A stretch of DNA of 64,000 bases from Pseudarthrobacter phenanthrenivorans Sphe3 (GCF_000189535.1 NC_015145.1:3286001-3350000), one strand, 5' to 3'; shown: positions 24,094 to 32,875, numbered from the stretch's first letter. Translations and numbers: made by a program. The notes: generated from the sequence alone by a model not told the origin.

Positions 24094-24285
24094 TCAAGTC
24101 CGGCCCCGGTGCATCAGCGGGGATAGTGCGGGTAACGGGGTACGAGTAGCCAGGGCTCCAATAGGGCGAAAAGCCGTAATATGCATGGTCCTGACGCTGA
24201 ATCCGCGAATGTCCTCATTCTTGTCAGCGACGGTTTTGCCGGTATCTCCCAGCCTTACCAGCTCACCGCTTTGTGAATGTCCCAT
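24094..24285 (-). pseudogene. Truncated PRC-barrel-type fragment
   Basis: The first 33 residues (GELVRLGDTGKTVADKNEDI, then RGFSVRT) resemble the opening of PRC-barrel proteins that read VRLxDTxxTVADPxEDVRG. The sequence then becomes basic and unrelated and stops at 63 residues, lacking the barrel. It looks like a remnant left by deletion. The following 225 bases up to the next gene hold nothing I can identify. Confidence 0.4.
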
Positions 24286-24510
24286 GCTTGTTTCCTTCCA
24301 GATTTCGTCCCCCTATGCGCCATCGGGCAGCGCCTGGATCATCGGATATCTTCCAGACCTCTGAGTAGTGGCGCGGGTTCTGCTGGGGCCTTCGCTTTCA
24401 ACGCTAGGGAGTCCCTTGACGCCGATCAACGCATGTAATGGATGTGCAACGGGTTTCCAGTCGCGGTTACTCACCTGTTATCGCCCCGCGAAACGACTAC
24501 CCAAAGCGTG

Positions 24511-24771
24511 TCAGTCCGGCCCTTGGTCGAAGCTGAACCCGCAGGCACAGCGGTAGGTCAGCACACTGCCGCACTCATTCCTGGCATTGGTTTCGGTGCC
24601 GGGAAGTGCAGGGTTCACGATGACCAGCCGCATTTCCTCGCCACAGTGGATATGTGAGGTCAGCATCCGGCGTACTTGAGGATCCTCCCGGAAACTCCCG
24701 CGTGCGGATTCCTGCAACCGTTCCTTCCGACGTGCCCGGCGGGCCACCCGGGGAACCTGAGGATGCGTCAT
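24511..24771 (-). CDS. Small zinc-ribbon-like protein
   Basis: An 86-residue protein with a basic N-terminus (RVARRARRKERL) and a C-terminal half carrying HIHCGEEM, then NECGSVLTYRCACGFSFD. The cysteine spacing suggests a metal-binding ribbon. The same pattern (YIHCGQPM and RVLRCECGFQM) occurs in the protein at 37913, so these are distant paralogs. Its ATG overlaps the stop of csp copy 2 (ATGA), so it is the last gene of that operon. Function unknown. Confidence 0.6.
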   Translation of the reverse strand: MTHPQVPRVARRARRKERLQESARGSFREDPQVRRMLTSHIHCGEEMRLVIVNPALPGTETNARNECGSVLTYRCACGFSFDQGPD

Positions 24772-25196
24772 TTGGACCCCTCCCTGTACTCAGCCAGCGA
24801 GGAGAGGAGTTCGGCGCAGGCGAGCTCTGCCCGCGAGCAGGCTTCCGCGCAGAGCTCGCAGTGCCGGCGGATCGAGGCCCGCCTGCCACACTCGTCAGCG
24901 CATGCAACACAGGCGGTGCGGCACGCTTCAAGCATTGCGCGTGCAGCCTCGGCGGTATCACCGGCATGCCTGGAAAGGATCTTGCCGGCGGCGGCGCAGA
25001 TGTCGACGCAGTCGAGATTGGTGCGGATACATGTGGTGAGCTCGGCAGCCATGTCCTCGTTCAGGCAGGTGTCTGCGCAGGCGCTGCATGTTTGTGCGCA
25101 TTCGTAGCAGGCCCGAATGCAGTCGGCGAGTTTGATCCTGTCGATGCTTGCGAGTGCCTTGGGGTGGCTGTCCAGCATGGATTGTCCATGTGTCAT
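24768..25196 (-). CDS. Four-helix-bundle copper storage protein (Csp), copy 2
   Basis: A 142-residue cytosolic Csp with about 17 cysteines: YECAQTCSACADTCL, CIRTNLDCVDICAAAG, CRTACVACADEC and HCELCAEACSRAELACAE. It should store Cu(I) through thiolates. One C-terminal cysteine found in the other two copies is replaced (SRAELAC against RRCETAC/RRCEQAC), and the tail EYREGSK is longer. It follows a membrane protein ending LSVSRT and overlaps the zinc-ribbon gene, forming a leftward three-gene unit. Confidence 0.88.
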   Translation of the reverse strand: MTHGQSMLDSHPKALASIDRIKLADCIRACYECAQTCSACADTCLNEDMAAELTTCIRTNLDCVDICAAAGKILSRHAGDTAEAARAMLEACRTACVACADECGRRASIRRHCELCAEACSRAELACAELLSSLAEYREGSK

Positions 25197-25251
25197 TGGT
25201 TTTCTTTCCGGTCTTAAGCGGCAGGGTGACGAAGATGAACGGCGAGCCGTT

Positions 25252-25644
25252 CTATGTCCTGCTGACGGAAAGCTTGATGACTGTGAGCGCTGGCAAGTCC
25301 GGCTCTGGAGGCGTTGGACCTTCCAACATCCCTTGCTCGGGCTGCTGGACGGTCAGGGAAGGGGGCTCTACAACGCCGGTCCGGATAGGGGCTGGTTCGC
25401 TGCGGGGGGCTTGGCGCCGCTCGCAGCAGTCCTTCTCCACTTCCTCAGGCAACGGCACGGCCGTGGCGACCTGTTCGCCTGCCGACTGCGCAGCAGCGTT
25501 GCTGGGAACGATGGCGTACCGGCTGCCGTAGGTGTAAGAGGCGGCTCCCGCCAGGAGAAGTCCCAAAAGGAGCCATAGAAAAACGCTTCGCAGCGAAACG
25601 GTGCGGCGAAGCATTTCCAGCGATGACCCGCTCAGCGCAGCCAT
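25252..25644 (-). CDS. Small membrane protein ending LSVSRT
   Basis: A 130-residue protein with one membrane helix (SVFLWLLLGLLLAGAASYTYG), an outer segment containing DCCERRQ, and a proline-rich region ending in TVIKLSVSRT. The last six residues match those of the proteins at 21223 (LSISRT) and 52938 (LSISRT). The start at 25644 follows AGGAAG; a longer frame has no ribosome site. It opens the operon with csp copy 2, so it is probably part of copper handling at the membrane. Confidence 0.6.
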   Translation of the reverse strand: MAALSGSSLEMLRRTVSLRSVFLWLLLGLLLAGAASYTYGSRYAIVPSNAAAQSAGEQVATAVPLPEEVEKDCCERRQAPRSEPAPIRTGVVEPPSLTVQQPEQGMLEGPTPPEPDLPALTVIKLSVSRT

Positions 25645-25730
25645 ACCCACTTCCTGGTAGATGTCATCCAAACAGCCTAGCCAGCAGCACTCCTGAAATG
25701 GTCACGCGACTATCACTTTTTAGCTTCAAC

Positions 25731-27059
25731 TCAGAAATCGTGCTGCAGGTTCTCCACGTAGTCTGCCTGCTCCAACAGGCTCCGCTGTTCAGCGGCGGAA
25801 AAGCTGGCGGCTTGAATGGCACTGCGCAGGCGGAGCAGGTGTTCCCGGATCTCCCTTCGGTACCTGCCCTTCCGGTCGCACCACGTGAGTTCCTGCAGCA
25901 GAAGCAGAAGGCGGCCCGCAACGGCCGCGTCCGCCGCCCCATACTGCCGGATCTGGTTCATCGACATGTCCAAGAGGTCTTGGAGCCCGGGAAGCGCAAT
26001 CACCACCCTCAGCTGCCCGTCGCCGTCGTTAAGGTGTTCTGATCCCAGGTTTCTCTGTGCCAGCCTGCCCAGGAGGGCTGAGAGGTGCCCGATCACGTGC
26101 ACTGCAGTGGTGGGGTCGTTTATACCCGGGGATAATGCCCGTGCCGCCACGTCCACCAGCTGCCGGAATCCGAACCCCACGTCCTGGACATTCGTGCGCT
26201 CAAAGCCGGTGGCCACTGCGGCATTCACGGCTTCCGCAAGCTCTTCCCGGACTGACGGAGTGAACTCCGCTCCCGGCGATGCCGGCCAGGCGGTGGCAAA
26301 GGGAACACCCTCGACCAGGGAGCTGCCCGGCTCCCGGTCGACGCGTACCACAGCACCCGCTTCCCTTGCCGCCCTGACCAGCCCGTCCTTGTCCAAGGAC
26401 GTCAGGAATCCCGAGCTTGAAGCATGGATACGGAAAAGACCGGGGGCTGTGGCTGGTTCAGGTCCCGGTCCAGGGCGGTCCTCGGGGAAAACGCGGTCTA
26501 TGGTCTCCTGGGCTTCAAGGTTGACCCTGCGCATCATGGTTTCCACGCGGATCTCCCTGGTGAGGTGCGCCAGGAACAGCACCAGCCCGAGCACGCTTGC
26601 TATTGCCAGAACGAACGCGACGGTCACCGAAATTTCAGGTACGAACGCCGTACTTCCACTGCCTTCGCCGCGGACGGTGCGCAGGACGGTCAGCGCAAAA
26701 GCGAACGCCGCCAGAAACAGGGCAAGTGTGACGTGGACGAACCGGTCGGAGCTGAACGTCCGGAGCAGACGAGGCGAGAATTGGCTGCTGGCCAGCTGCA
26801 ACGTCACCACGGTGAGCGAAAAGGTCAGCGAGGTCACCGTGATAAGGGAGCCTGAGATGGCCTGCAGGACTGACCTGGCCGCCTCCGGGCCGCCGCTGAA
26901 AAGGAAAACACTGATGCTTTCGGGCAATTGGCCGTCTACCGCGGCATCCAGCGCCGGCAGCGCTGTACCCAAGACCACTGCGAAAGCTACCGCCAAAGCC
27001 GGAAGTGGCCAAAGCTGCGTCCGCCAGAAGTCCGTCCACTGCGCTCCCCGCCCTGTCAT
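25731..27059 (-). CDS. DUF2254 membrane protein
   Basis: A 442-residue protein with four membrane helices in the first 180 residues and a long soluble C-terminus. The segment SGSLITVTSLTFSLTVVTLQ followed by ASSQFSPRLLRTF is the DUF2254 hallmark. GFGFRQLVDVAARALSPGINDP and TAVHVIGHLSALL continue the family pattern. Its function is unknown; a channel or sensor role has been supposed. The start is ATG 27059. It diverges from the ion-channel gene. Confidence 0.85.
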   Translation of the reverse strand: MTGRGAQWTDFWRTQLWPLPALAVAFAVVLGTALPALDAAVDGQLPESISVFLFSGGPEAARSVLQAISGSLITVTSLTFSLTVVTLQLASSQFSPRLLRTFSSDRFVHVTLALFLAAFAFALTVLRTVRGEGSGSTAFVPEISVTVAFVLAIASVLGLVLFLAHLTREIRVETMMRRVNLEAQETIDRVFPEDRPGPGPEPATAPGLFRIHASSSGFLTSLDKDGLVRAAREAGAVVRVDREPGSSLVEGVPFATAWPASPGAEFTPSVREELAEAVNAAVATGFERTNVQDVGFGFRQLVDVAARALSPGINDPTTAVHVIGHLSALLGRLAQRNLGSEHLNDGDGQLRVVIALPGLQDLLDMSMNQIRQYGAADAAVAGRLLLLLQELTWCDRKGRYRREIREHLLRLRSAIQAASFSAAEQRSLLEQADYVENLQHDF

Positions 27060-27158
27060 CCGGAACAAACCGCTGGCGGCTCAGGTGCTTTACTCATTGT
27101 TCCTACCCTCCACGAGGGTTGCACCCCTCCCCGTTCTCGACCTGGCCGAACTGGAATT

Positions 27159-27251
27159 ACTAAGCGTACTGTCAAGTAGCTACCGTTGTCCGTCGAAGCA
27201 GTTTCACATTCCCAGTTCCGAAGGAGGCACCGGCGTGATGAGGGCCGATTT
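27159..27251 (+). promoter_or_regulatory. Palindrome variant and five-codon leader frame
   Basis: ACTAAGCGTACT at 27159-27170 matches the TAAG-N4-CTTA family. Downstream, AAGGAGG is followed by ATG-AGG-GCC-GAT-TTA-TGA (27238-27255), whose stop overlaps the channel ATG as ATGA. The good ribosome site therefore serves a five-codon leader, and the channel may be translated by coupling. Confidence 0.45.
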
Positions 27252-27938
27252 ATGACAGAACCCGAACGCAGCCCGGTCCACGGCATCCCTTCCAACGGCG
27301 GCGATGGCCTTCGACAGGCAGAAGTATTGGCCCGCCGGCTGGATAAACCGATGGGCATCCTGGGCGTTATTTTCCTCTTTGTGGTGCTCGGCCAACTGAT
27401 TGCAACGGAACCGTCAATGATGGCCGTCTTCGCCGTTGCGGGCTGGGTGTTCTGGGCAGTTTTCGTGGCCGAATTCCTGTTGCGCGCATACATAGCGGGC
27501 TTTAGCCGGGACTTTTGGCAGCGGAACTGGTGGCAGGTCATCTTCCTGCTCGTGCCGTTCCTCAGGTTCTTCCGGGCCCTGCAGGCACTCAGGCTGGTCC
27601 GTATCGCCAGGCTGGCACGCTATGGGTCCATCCTGTCAGCCGGAGTGCGGGGCTCCCGTTCCGCGGGCAGGCTCTTGAGCAGCCGCATCGGCTGGCTCAC
27701 CGCGGTCACAGCCGTGGTCATCCTGGCCTCAAGCCAGCTTCTGTACGCCACCGGGGAGCACACCTTCTACGCCGAAGCCCTCTTCGAGTCAGCCATGGCA
27801 GCCATCACGGGCAGCGGGATCACGGGTACCAGCATCCTCTCCCGCGTCATCCAGGTCCTCCTGGCCGTCTACTCCGTGGCCGTGTTTGCCACGCTTGCGG
27901 GCACTTTGGGCGCCTACTTTCTCAGGCAAAAGGACTAA
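27252..27938 (+). CDS. Voltage-gated-type ion channel protein
   Basis: A 228-residue membrane protein of the single-domain ion-transport class. Helices 1-3 precede an S4-like segment RALQALRLVRIARLARYG with arginines at roughly every third position, then a pore region. The selectivity loop reads AAITGSGITGTS, not TVGYG, so it is not a standard K+ channel and the ion cannot be predicted. It diverges from DUF2254. The start at 27252 is coupled to a leader frame; a TTG at 27186 could give a longer N-terminus. Confidence 0.75.
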   Translation: MTEPERSPVHGIPSNGGDGLRQAEVLARRLDKPMGILGVIFLFVVLGQLIATEPSMMAVFAVAGWVFWAVFVAEFLLRAYIAGFSRDFWQRNWWQVIFLLVPFLRFFRALQALRLVRIARLARYGSILSAGVRGSRSAGRLLSSRIGWLTAVTAVVILASSQLLYATGEHTFYAEALFESAMAAITGSGITGTSILSRVIQVLLAVYSVAVFATLAGTLGAYFLRQKD

Positions 27939-27974
27939 GCCGCCCGGACTCTGGCGTGCTCGGCACGGCCCGCG

Positions 27975-28352
27975 CTAGCCGTGGCTGGGCTCACCGGTGA
28001 TGCGGTGGTCCGCGTGGTTGATGGTTTCCCGGATGAGCCGCACCAGGTGCCCGTCGTGAAGTGAGTAGATCACGTGCCGGCCATCCTTGCGCGTGTCCAC
28101 CAGCCCGCTCAGGCGGAGTTTTGCCAGGTGCTGGCTGACCACCGTCCGGGGCACCGAGGCTGCGGCGGTGAGCTCCGTGACGGTCTTCGGGCCTTCGGAC
28201 AGTTGCCACAACAGGTGCAGGCGTGTGGGTTCGGCGAGCATCCGCAGAGTTGCCGAGGCTGTTTCCAGCAGTTCCGGACCTGGGATTACCGGATGGATCA
28301 GGGAGGGGGCGTCAGGCGCGGGGCGGGACTGTTCGAGTGGCTCGCTGCTCAC
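27975..28352 (-). CDS. ArsR/SmtB repressor of the alpha-5 zinc/nickel type
   Basis: A 125-residue winged-helix repressor (AEPTRLHLLWQL, recognition helix near PRTVVSQHLAKL). It has no cysteines, but the last helix reads DGHLVRLIRETINHADH, matching DxHx10HxxH of CzrA/NmtR-type alpha-5 metal sites. Sensing of Zn(II), Ni(II) or Co(II) is therefore likely. It overlaps the end of the upstream MFS gene by 41 bp and probably represses the pair through the operator near 29620. Confidence 0.83.
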   Translation of the reverse strand: MSSEPLEQSRPAPDAPSLIHPVIPGPELLETASATLRMLAEPTRLHLLWQLSEGPKTVTELTAAASVPRTVVSQHLAKLRLSGLVDTRKDGRHVIYSLHDGHLVRLIRETINHADHRITGEPSHG

Positions 28353-29595
28353 TGCGCTGCTCCTCCCCTGCCGCTCCTGCCGGTCCCCCGCCGTCGTGCC
28401 GCGGCCAGGACAGGAATGCTCCTGCGCTGCCTATTATCGCAATAAATGCCAGCGCCGCCGCTGCCCATCCCAGACCCGCCGTGGCGCCCATCCACCCGGC
28501 CAGCGGGTACGCCAGCAGGTAGCAGGCATGCGAGAGGGAAAACTGGGCCGTAAACACGTACGGCCGGGTCTCTTCGGTGGATGCCTCCCGCAGCAGCCTC
28601 GACGACGGCGTGAGGATGGTGGCGTTTGACGCACCCATTAGGAACCACAGCAGGAGCAGAAGCGGCCACCCGCCGTCGGCCTCCCTAAAGGACAGTGCGG
28701 CCGCCGCGGTCAGGAGGACCGGGATGGCGGCGGCTCCGCTGAGCATCACGGCCCGGTCCCCGAACCTCTCCAGGACCCGCGGTGCGGACAGTGCCACCAC
28801 CATTGATCCCACTCCGAAGCAGGCCAGGGCAAGGGCCAGGTCGGTGTCCGGCCGCTGCAGGACGTCACGGACGTACACCACGGTGTTCACCAGGACCAGT
28901 GCGGTGGGCGCCGCCACCACGAGGTTCAGCGCCAGCAGGGACCGAAGCCGGCGGTTGAGCCAGAAGATGCGCGTGCCGAGGGTTGTCCGGTGCCACAGTG
29001 AGGCCTGCGGACCAGGCGCCGCCGGCACCGGCGGCAGGGCACTGATGGCAACCATCAGGGCGGAGAACAGGAACCCGGCCACGGTGCCCAGGAACAGGTT
29101 GTTGTAGGTCATGACGGTCAGCAGCAACGCGGCCAGGGCAGGACTGGCCAGGGCTTCCATGTCATAGGCGAGGCGGGACAGGGACAACGCCCGGGTGTAC
29201 TCCCGCTCGTCCGGCAGGACGATTGGGATCAGCGACTGGAACGCCGGCGTGAACGTGGCGGATGCCGACTGGAGCAGGAAGATCACGACGTAGATCTGCC
29301 AGGCCTCCGTGATGAACGGGAGGGACAGGGCCATCGCCGCACGCACCAGGTCGGCGGCAATCAGGACGCGCTTTTTGGGCCAGCGGGCCACCAGCGCATT
29401 GATCACCGGAGCCAGGCAAACGTAAGCCACCATCTTGATAGTCAGGGCGGTACCCAGGACCGCGCCCGCGTTGCTTCCGGCGAGCTCGTAGGCCAGCAGC
29501 CCGAGCGCCACGGTCAGGAGGCCGGTTCCGATCAGCGCGACAACCTGCGCGCCAAACAGCCTTCGATACGTGGCGTTTCCCAGAACCGCCAGCAT
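28312..29595 (-). CDS. MFS efflux transporter, metal-sensor-linked
   Basis: A 427-residue transporter with about twelve membrane helices starting MLAVLGNATYRRLFGAQVVA. The arrangement of an MFS protein with an ArsR regulator of the alpha-5 type is common for cation or drug exporters such as NreB-like proteins; the substrate is inferred only from the regulator. Helix 4 and the following loop carry WPKKRVLIAADLVRAAM, a typical MFS loop 2-3. The C-terminus is hydrophilic. The start is ATG 29595, downstream of the operator. Confidence 0.78.
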   Translation of the reverse strand: MLAVLGNATYRRLFGAQVVALIGTGLLTVALGLLAYELAGSNAGAVLGTALTIKMVAYVCLAPVINALVARWPKKRVLIAADLVRAAMALSLPFITEAWQIYVVIFLLQSASATFTPAFQSLIPIVLPDEREYTRALSLSRLAYDMEALASPALAALLLTVMTYNNLFLGTVAGFLFSALMVAISALPPVPAAPGPQASLWHRTTLGTRIFWLNRRLRSLLALNLVVAAPTALVLVNTVVYVRDVLQRPDTDLALALACFGVGSMVVALSAPRVLERFGDRAVMLSGAAAIPVLLTAAAALSFREADGGWPLLLLLWFLMGASNATILTPSSRLLREASTEETRPYVFTAQFSLSHACYLLAYPLAGWMGATAGLGWAAAALAFIAIIGSAGAFLSWPRHDGGGPAGAAGEEQRSEQRATRTVPPRA

Positions 29596-29611
29596 TCTCC
29601 AACTCCTTAGC

Positions 29612-29640
29612 GTGCATAGGTGCATAGATGTGCACTTATA
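29612..29640 (-). promoter_or_regulatory. Operator of the ArsR/MFS pair
   Basis: GTGCATAG occurs at 29612, and GTGCATAGATGTGCAC (29620-29635) contains the inverted arms GTGCA and TGCAC. On the reverse strand CTATAAG at about 29634-29640 is a plausible -10 box, so the dyad would block the start of transcription. Confidence 0.55.
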
Positions 29641-29692
29641 GTACGCCGGCCGGAGGTGGCCGGAAACTGCCGGATCTGAAGATCGGGGAGGT

Positions 29693-29765
29693 AAGTACCG
29701 GGCTGGGGAGTTTCGAGTACTTCCTACGCATGTGCCCGCGCGGACAGCAACCGTACCCTCGTAGG
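29693..29765 (+). promoter_or_regulatory. Structured leader upstream of the deacetylase gene
   Basis: Two adjacent stems can form: AAGTAC (29693-29698) with GTACTT (29717-29722), then CCTACG (29723-29728) with CGTAGG (29760-29765). They lie 140-210 bp before the long envelope gene in a 308-bp gap that is otherwise empty apart from the MFS promoter. A cis-acting RNA is possible. The region is too short for, and does not clearly match, the ydaO class. Confidence 0.3.
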
Positions 29766-29903
29766 CAGGTGACCCCTCGGGATTTGCTGGGCCGGGGGTA
29801 ACAGCGGACAGGCCGCACCCCTGGCCTGTTTTCCGCCTCGACCGCCGCCTCCTTGGCCCCTGTGATGACACTTGCAGGTGCGGTTCCCCATTACGGCGAG
29901 CTC

Positions 29904-32231
29904 ATGACCAAATCAGCACCCCCCTCTTCGCGTGACCGTGCCCCGGTCTTTTTCGATCCCACCGGCAACCGCTGGCAGCGGGTGATGGGCCTCCTGCTGG
30001 CCTTCGTGCTGCTGCTGGTCCTGTCCGTCGTCGGGATCCTTCCTGCCGCGACGGCACCCGTAGGCGCCGCCTCGCAAAACCAGGAAGCCGAGTATCCGCG
30101 GGAGCTGCTGGCCAAGCAGGACCTGGAAAACATCCCCAGAATAGGCGCCGACAAGGGCGCCGCCACGTTCCACCGGGTTGCCCTGGTGGAGAAAAGGGAC
30201 GGCAAGACCCTGCTCAAGGATCCTTTCAGCGACACGGTCTGGCGGGAAGCCACCGTGGATGAGGTCCCGCTGATCAAGGACAGCCCCTACGTGGTGGAGG
30301 CCTATGGCAGGCCCCCGGACCGGACGCTCATGCTCACGTTCGACGACGGCCCGGACCCCACCTTCACCCCGCAGGTCCTGGACCTGCTCTCGCGTGAGGG
30401 GGTCCCGTCAACGTTCTTCACGGTGGGGGACAACATCGTCAAGAACCCCGATCTCTACCGGCGGATAGTCCGGGAAGGGCACATGGTGGGCAACCACTCC
30501 GAATCGCACATCGATTTCTGGGCCCATGACGACACCTTCAACCGCCAGCAGATCATCGGGGTGGACCGCATCATGCGCGCCATCAACAACTATGAATCGC
30601 GGCTCTTCCGGATTCCCACCGGCGACCCGGAAAACAACACGCTTGCCCTCCTCCTGTCCCAGCAGCTGGGATACCTCCACGTCAGCTTCGACCTGGACAC
30701 GCTGGACTGGGCACACGGGCCGGACGAAACCATCGCCGTGCCCGAACTCAACGGCGGGGGCCACATCGTCCTCATCCACGACGGCGGCGGGGACCGCACG
30801 GCCACCATCGAGATGCTGAAGAAGTTCATTCCCCAGGCCAAAGCCCAGGGCTACACCTTCACCACCCTCCAGCCCGTCCTGCCGCCCGAGTTCGTGCCGA
30901 AGCACGACGTGCCGGCCAGCGTCGAGGACAACGCCACCCTGGCGGCAATGACCGCGTACCTGGTCACCCCCAACGTGGTGCTCACCTGGCTGTTCTGGTT
31001 CGGCATCGGGTCCCTGACCATCCTGACGTTCCTGTTCGTCATCCTGGCCCTGGTCAACAACGCGCGGCAAAAGAAACGCCAATGGGACACGATCGAGGAC
31101 CATGAGTGGCCTTTCGTGAGCGTGGTCCTGCCGGTCTTCAATGAGGAACTCGTGGTGGCTAAGACACTGGATGCCCTCAGGGCCAGTGACTATCCGCTCC
31201 TGGAAGTGGTGGCGGTCAACGACGGCTCAACGGACGGCACACTGGCCGTCCTGACCGAATACGCCAAGTCCTGGCCGGCGCTGCGGGTCATTGACCAGCC
31301 CAACGGCGGTAAGCCGGCCGCCAGCAACCGCGGCATCAACGAGTCCTGGGGCTCGATCGTTGTCACGCTGGACGGCGACACCCTGTTCGAGCCGCAGACC
31401 ATCAAGATGTTCGCCCGGCACTTCCTGGCACCGCGGAACGGGAAGGAAGTGGGGGCCGTGGCCGGCCATGTCAAAGTGGGCAACCGCCGCAACCTCCTCA
31501 CCGCCTGGCAAAGCCTGGAGTACCTGTCCGGGATCTGTGTCACCCGGATGGCGGAGGGCCTGATGGGCGCCATCTCCATTGTTCCGGGAGCCTGTGCGGC
31601 CTGGCGCCGCGACGCACTGGTCCGGGCGGGAGGCTATCCGCATGACACCCTGGCCGAGGACGCGGACCTCACGCTCTCACTGCAGCAGCTGGGGTACAGC
31701 ATCGTGCAGGAAAACGAGGCCGTGGCCTGGACCGAGGCGCCCATGACCCTCCGCGGCCTGTTCAGGCAGCGGCTCCGCTGGACCTACGGCAACATCCAGA
31801 CCCTCTACAAGCACCGCCGCATGCTCTTCAACCCGAAGTACGGTGCACTCGGCATGCTCACCATGCCGTACGCACTGATCTCCGTGCTTGTCCCGCTGAT
31901 CTTCATGCCGCTGACCATCCTTGTGGCCGTCATCAGCCTGTCCCACGGCGAATGGCAGGCGATCGCCCTCTTCTCCGCCTTCGTGGCCGCAACCCACATG
32001 CTCATCTCGATTGTGGCGGTACTGATGGTGCGTGAGAGCCTCCTGCACCTGCTGATGGTGCCCATCTACAGGCTCATCTACGAGCCCCTGCGCGCCTACG
32101 TGGTCTTCGGATCCGCGCTTCAGGCCCTGCGGGGCAGGGCGGTGGGCTGGTACAGGCCGGAGCGCACCAACAGCGTGGACCTCGCGGCCATCCCCGGACA
32201 GATGACCCACCTCACCCCAAGTTCCACATGA
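29904..32231 (+). CDS. Polysaccharide deacetylase-GT2 glycosyltransferase fusion
   Basis: A protein of about 775 residues. After an N-terminal membrane anchor (LLLAFVLLLVLSVVGILP), residues about 140-330 form a NodB deacetylase with TFDDGPDPTFT, HSESH (metal histidines) and LIHDGGGDR. Two helices follow, then a GT2 domain with VVAVNDGSTDGT, TLDGDT, AEDADLT and QRLRW, and five or so C-terminal membrane helices as in processive synthases. It probably makes and modifies a beta-linked N-acetylhexosamine polymer at the membrane. A start at TTG 29853 would add 17 residues; neither site has a strong Shine-Dalgarno. Confidence 0.9.
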   Translation: MTKSAPPSSRDRAPVFFDPTGNRWQRVMGLLLAFVLLLVLSVVGILPAATAPVGAASQNQEAEYPRELLAKQDLENIPRIGADKGAATFHRVALVEKRDGKTLLKDPFSDTVWREATVDEVPLIKDSPYVVEAYGRPPDRTLMLTFDDGPDPTFTPQVLDLLSREGVPSTFFTVGDNIVKNPDLYRRIVREGHMVGNHSESHIDFWAHDDTFNRQQIIGVDRIMRAINNYESRLFRIPTGDPENNTLALLLSQQLGYLHVSFDLDTLDWAHGPDETIAVPELNGGGHIVLIHDGGGDRTATIEMLKKFIPQAKAQGYTFTTLQPVLPPEFVPKHDVPASVEDNATLAAMTAYLVTPNVVLTWLFWFGIGSLTILTFLFVILALVNNARQKKRQWDTIEDHEWPFVSVVLPVFNEELVVAKTLDALRASDYPLLEVVAVNDGSTDGTLAVLTEYAKSWPALRVIDQPNGGKPAASNRGINESWGSIVVTLDGDTLFEPQTIKMFARHFLAPRNGKEVGAVAGHVKVGNRRNLLTAWQSLEYLSGICVTRMAEGLMGAISIVPGACAAWRRDALVRAGGYPHDTLAEDADLTLSLQQLGYSIVQENEAVAWTEAPMTLRGLFRQRLRWTYGNIQTLYKHRRMLFNPKYGALGMLTMPYALISVLVPLIFMPLTILVAVISLSHGEWQAIALFSAFVAATHMLISIVAVLMVRESLLHLLMVPIYRLIYEPLRAYVVFGSALQALRGRAVGWYRPERTNSVDLAAIPGQMTHLTPSST

Positions 32232-32250
32232 CGGGGAACTTGGAGGTGCA

Positions 32251-32562
32251 GTGGCCGGCATCCTGATCGCGCTGGCAGTGGCGGTCCTCGTGCCGATCCT
32301 CAGCGCCGTATGGTCGCGGCGGAGAGGCCACGCCGAAGCTGCACATTCCCTGGTGTTCGGGCTCCTGATCGCGGGGGCTGCCGCGGCGTCGTTCTACTTC
32401 GCCCTGACACTGGCGAGGCCGGCTGTAAGCGGAGTGCCGGACCTGCTCTTCATCCTGCTGAAAATCTTCCTGTATGCAGCCGGAGTGTTCGGCCTGATGG
32501 CCGGGGCCGCCATCTTGTGGGAGTCCTACAAGGAGTCCCGAAAGGCGCAGGACGGATCCTGA
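32251..32562 (+). CDS. Small membrane protein, 103 aa
   Basis: Three predicted membrane helices (ILIALAVAVLVPILSAV, SLVFGLLIAGAAAASFYFA and LKIFLYAAGVFGLMAG) and a charged C-terminus. TTGGAGGTGCA precedes the GTG start, 20 bp after the deacetylase-glycosyltransferase gene, so it is probably co-transcribed and may assist that envelope enzyme. No family recognised. Confidence 0.65.
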   Translation: MAGILIALAVAVLVPILSAVWSRRRGHAEAAHSLVFGLLIAGAAAASFYFALTLARPAVSGVPDLLFILLKIFLYAAGVFGLMAGAAILWESYKESRKAQDGS

Positions 32563-32644
32563 ACGGGAGGGTGGGGCATGGTTAGGATGGAAGTGTTAGC
32601 CACCGGCGCGATCCGGTGGAAACCAACCGTAGGGGAGAAACACC

Positions 32645-32821
32645 ATGGGTTTGGATGACAAGATCGAGAACACGGCCGAGAAGCTGGGCGGCAAGGGCAA
32701 GGAAGCAGCCGGCGAAGCAACCGGTGACGAGAGCCTGAAGGCCGAAGGCCAGACTGACCAGGCCAAGGGCGACCTGAAGCAGGCCGGCGAAAAGGTCAAG
32801 GACGCCTTCAAGAAGGACTAG
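32645..32821 (+). CDS. CsbD-family stress protein
   Basis: A 58-residue, highly charged, Gly/Lys/Ala-rich protein: MGLDDKIENTAEKLGGKGKE, then GEATGDESLKAEGQTDQAKG. The G(K)xKEAxGxxTGDExLxAEGxxDQxKG pattern is CsbD-like. CsbD proteins are abundant stress proteins of unknown action, under sigma B in Bacillus. GGGGAG lies upstream of the ATG and a strong terminator follows. Confidence 0.9.
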   Translation: MGLDDKIENTAEKLGGKGKEAAGEATGDESLKAEGQTDQAKGDLKQAGEKVKDAFKKD

Positions 32822-32830
32822 TTCCTGCGC

Positions 32831-32875
32831 AAGCACGAAGGGTGCGGCTCCACCGGAGCCGCACCCTTCGTGCTT
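32831..32875. terminator. Strong 21-bp hairpin
   Basis: Arms 32831-32851 and 32855-32875 pair perfectly over 21 bp with a 3-nt loop, between csbD and the convergent CorC/HlyC gene; TTAAT follows. A bidirectional terminator. Confidence 0.85.

Noticed and set aside
29693..29765. c-di-AMP (ydaO) riboswitch
   Set aside because: CCTCGTAGGC-like bases are present, but the structure is too short and the paired conserved cores are missing.
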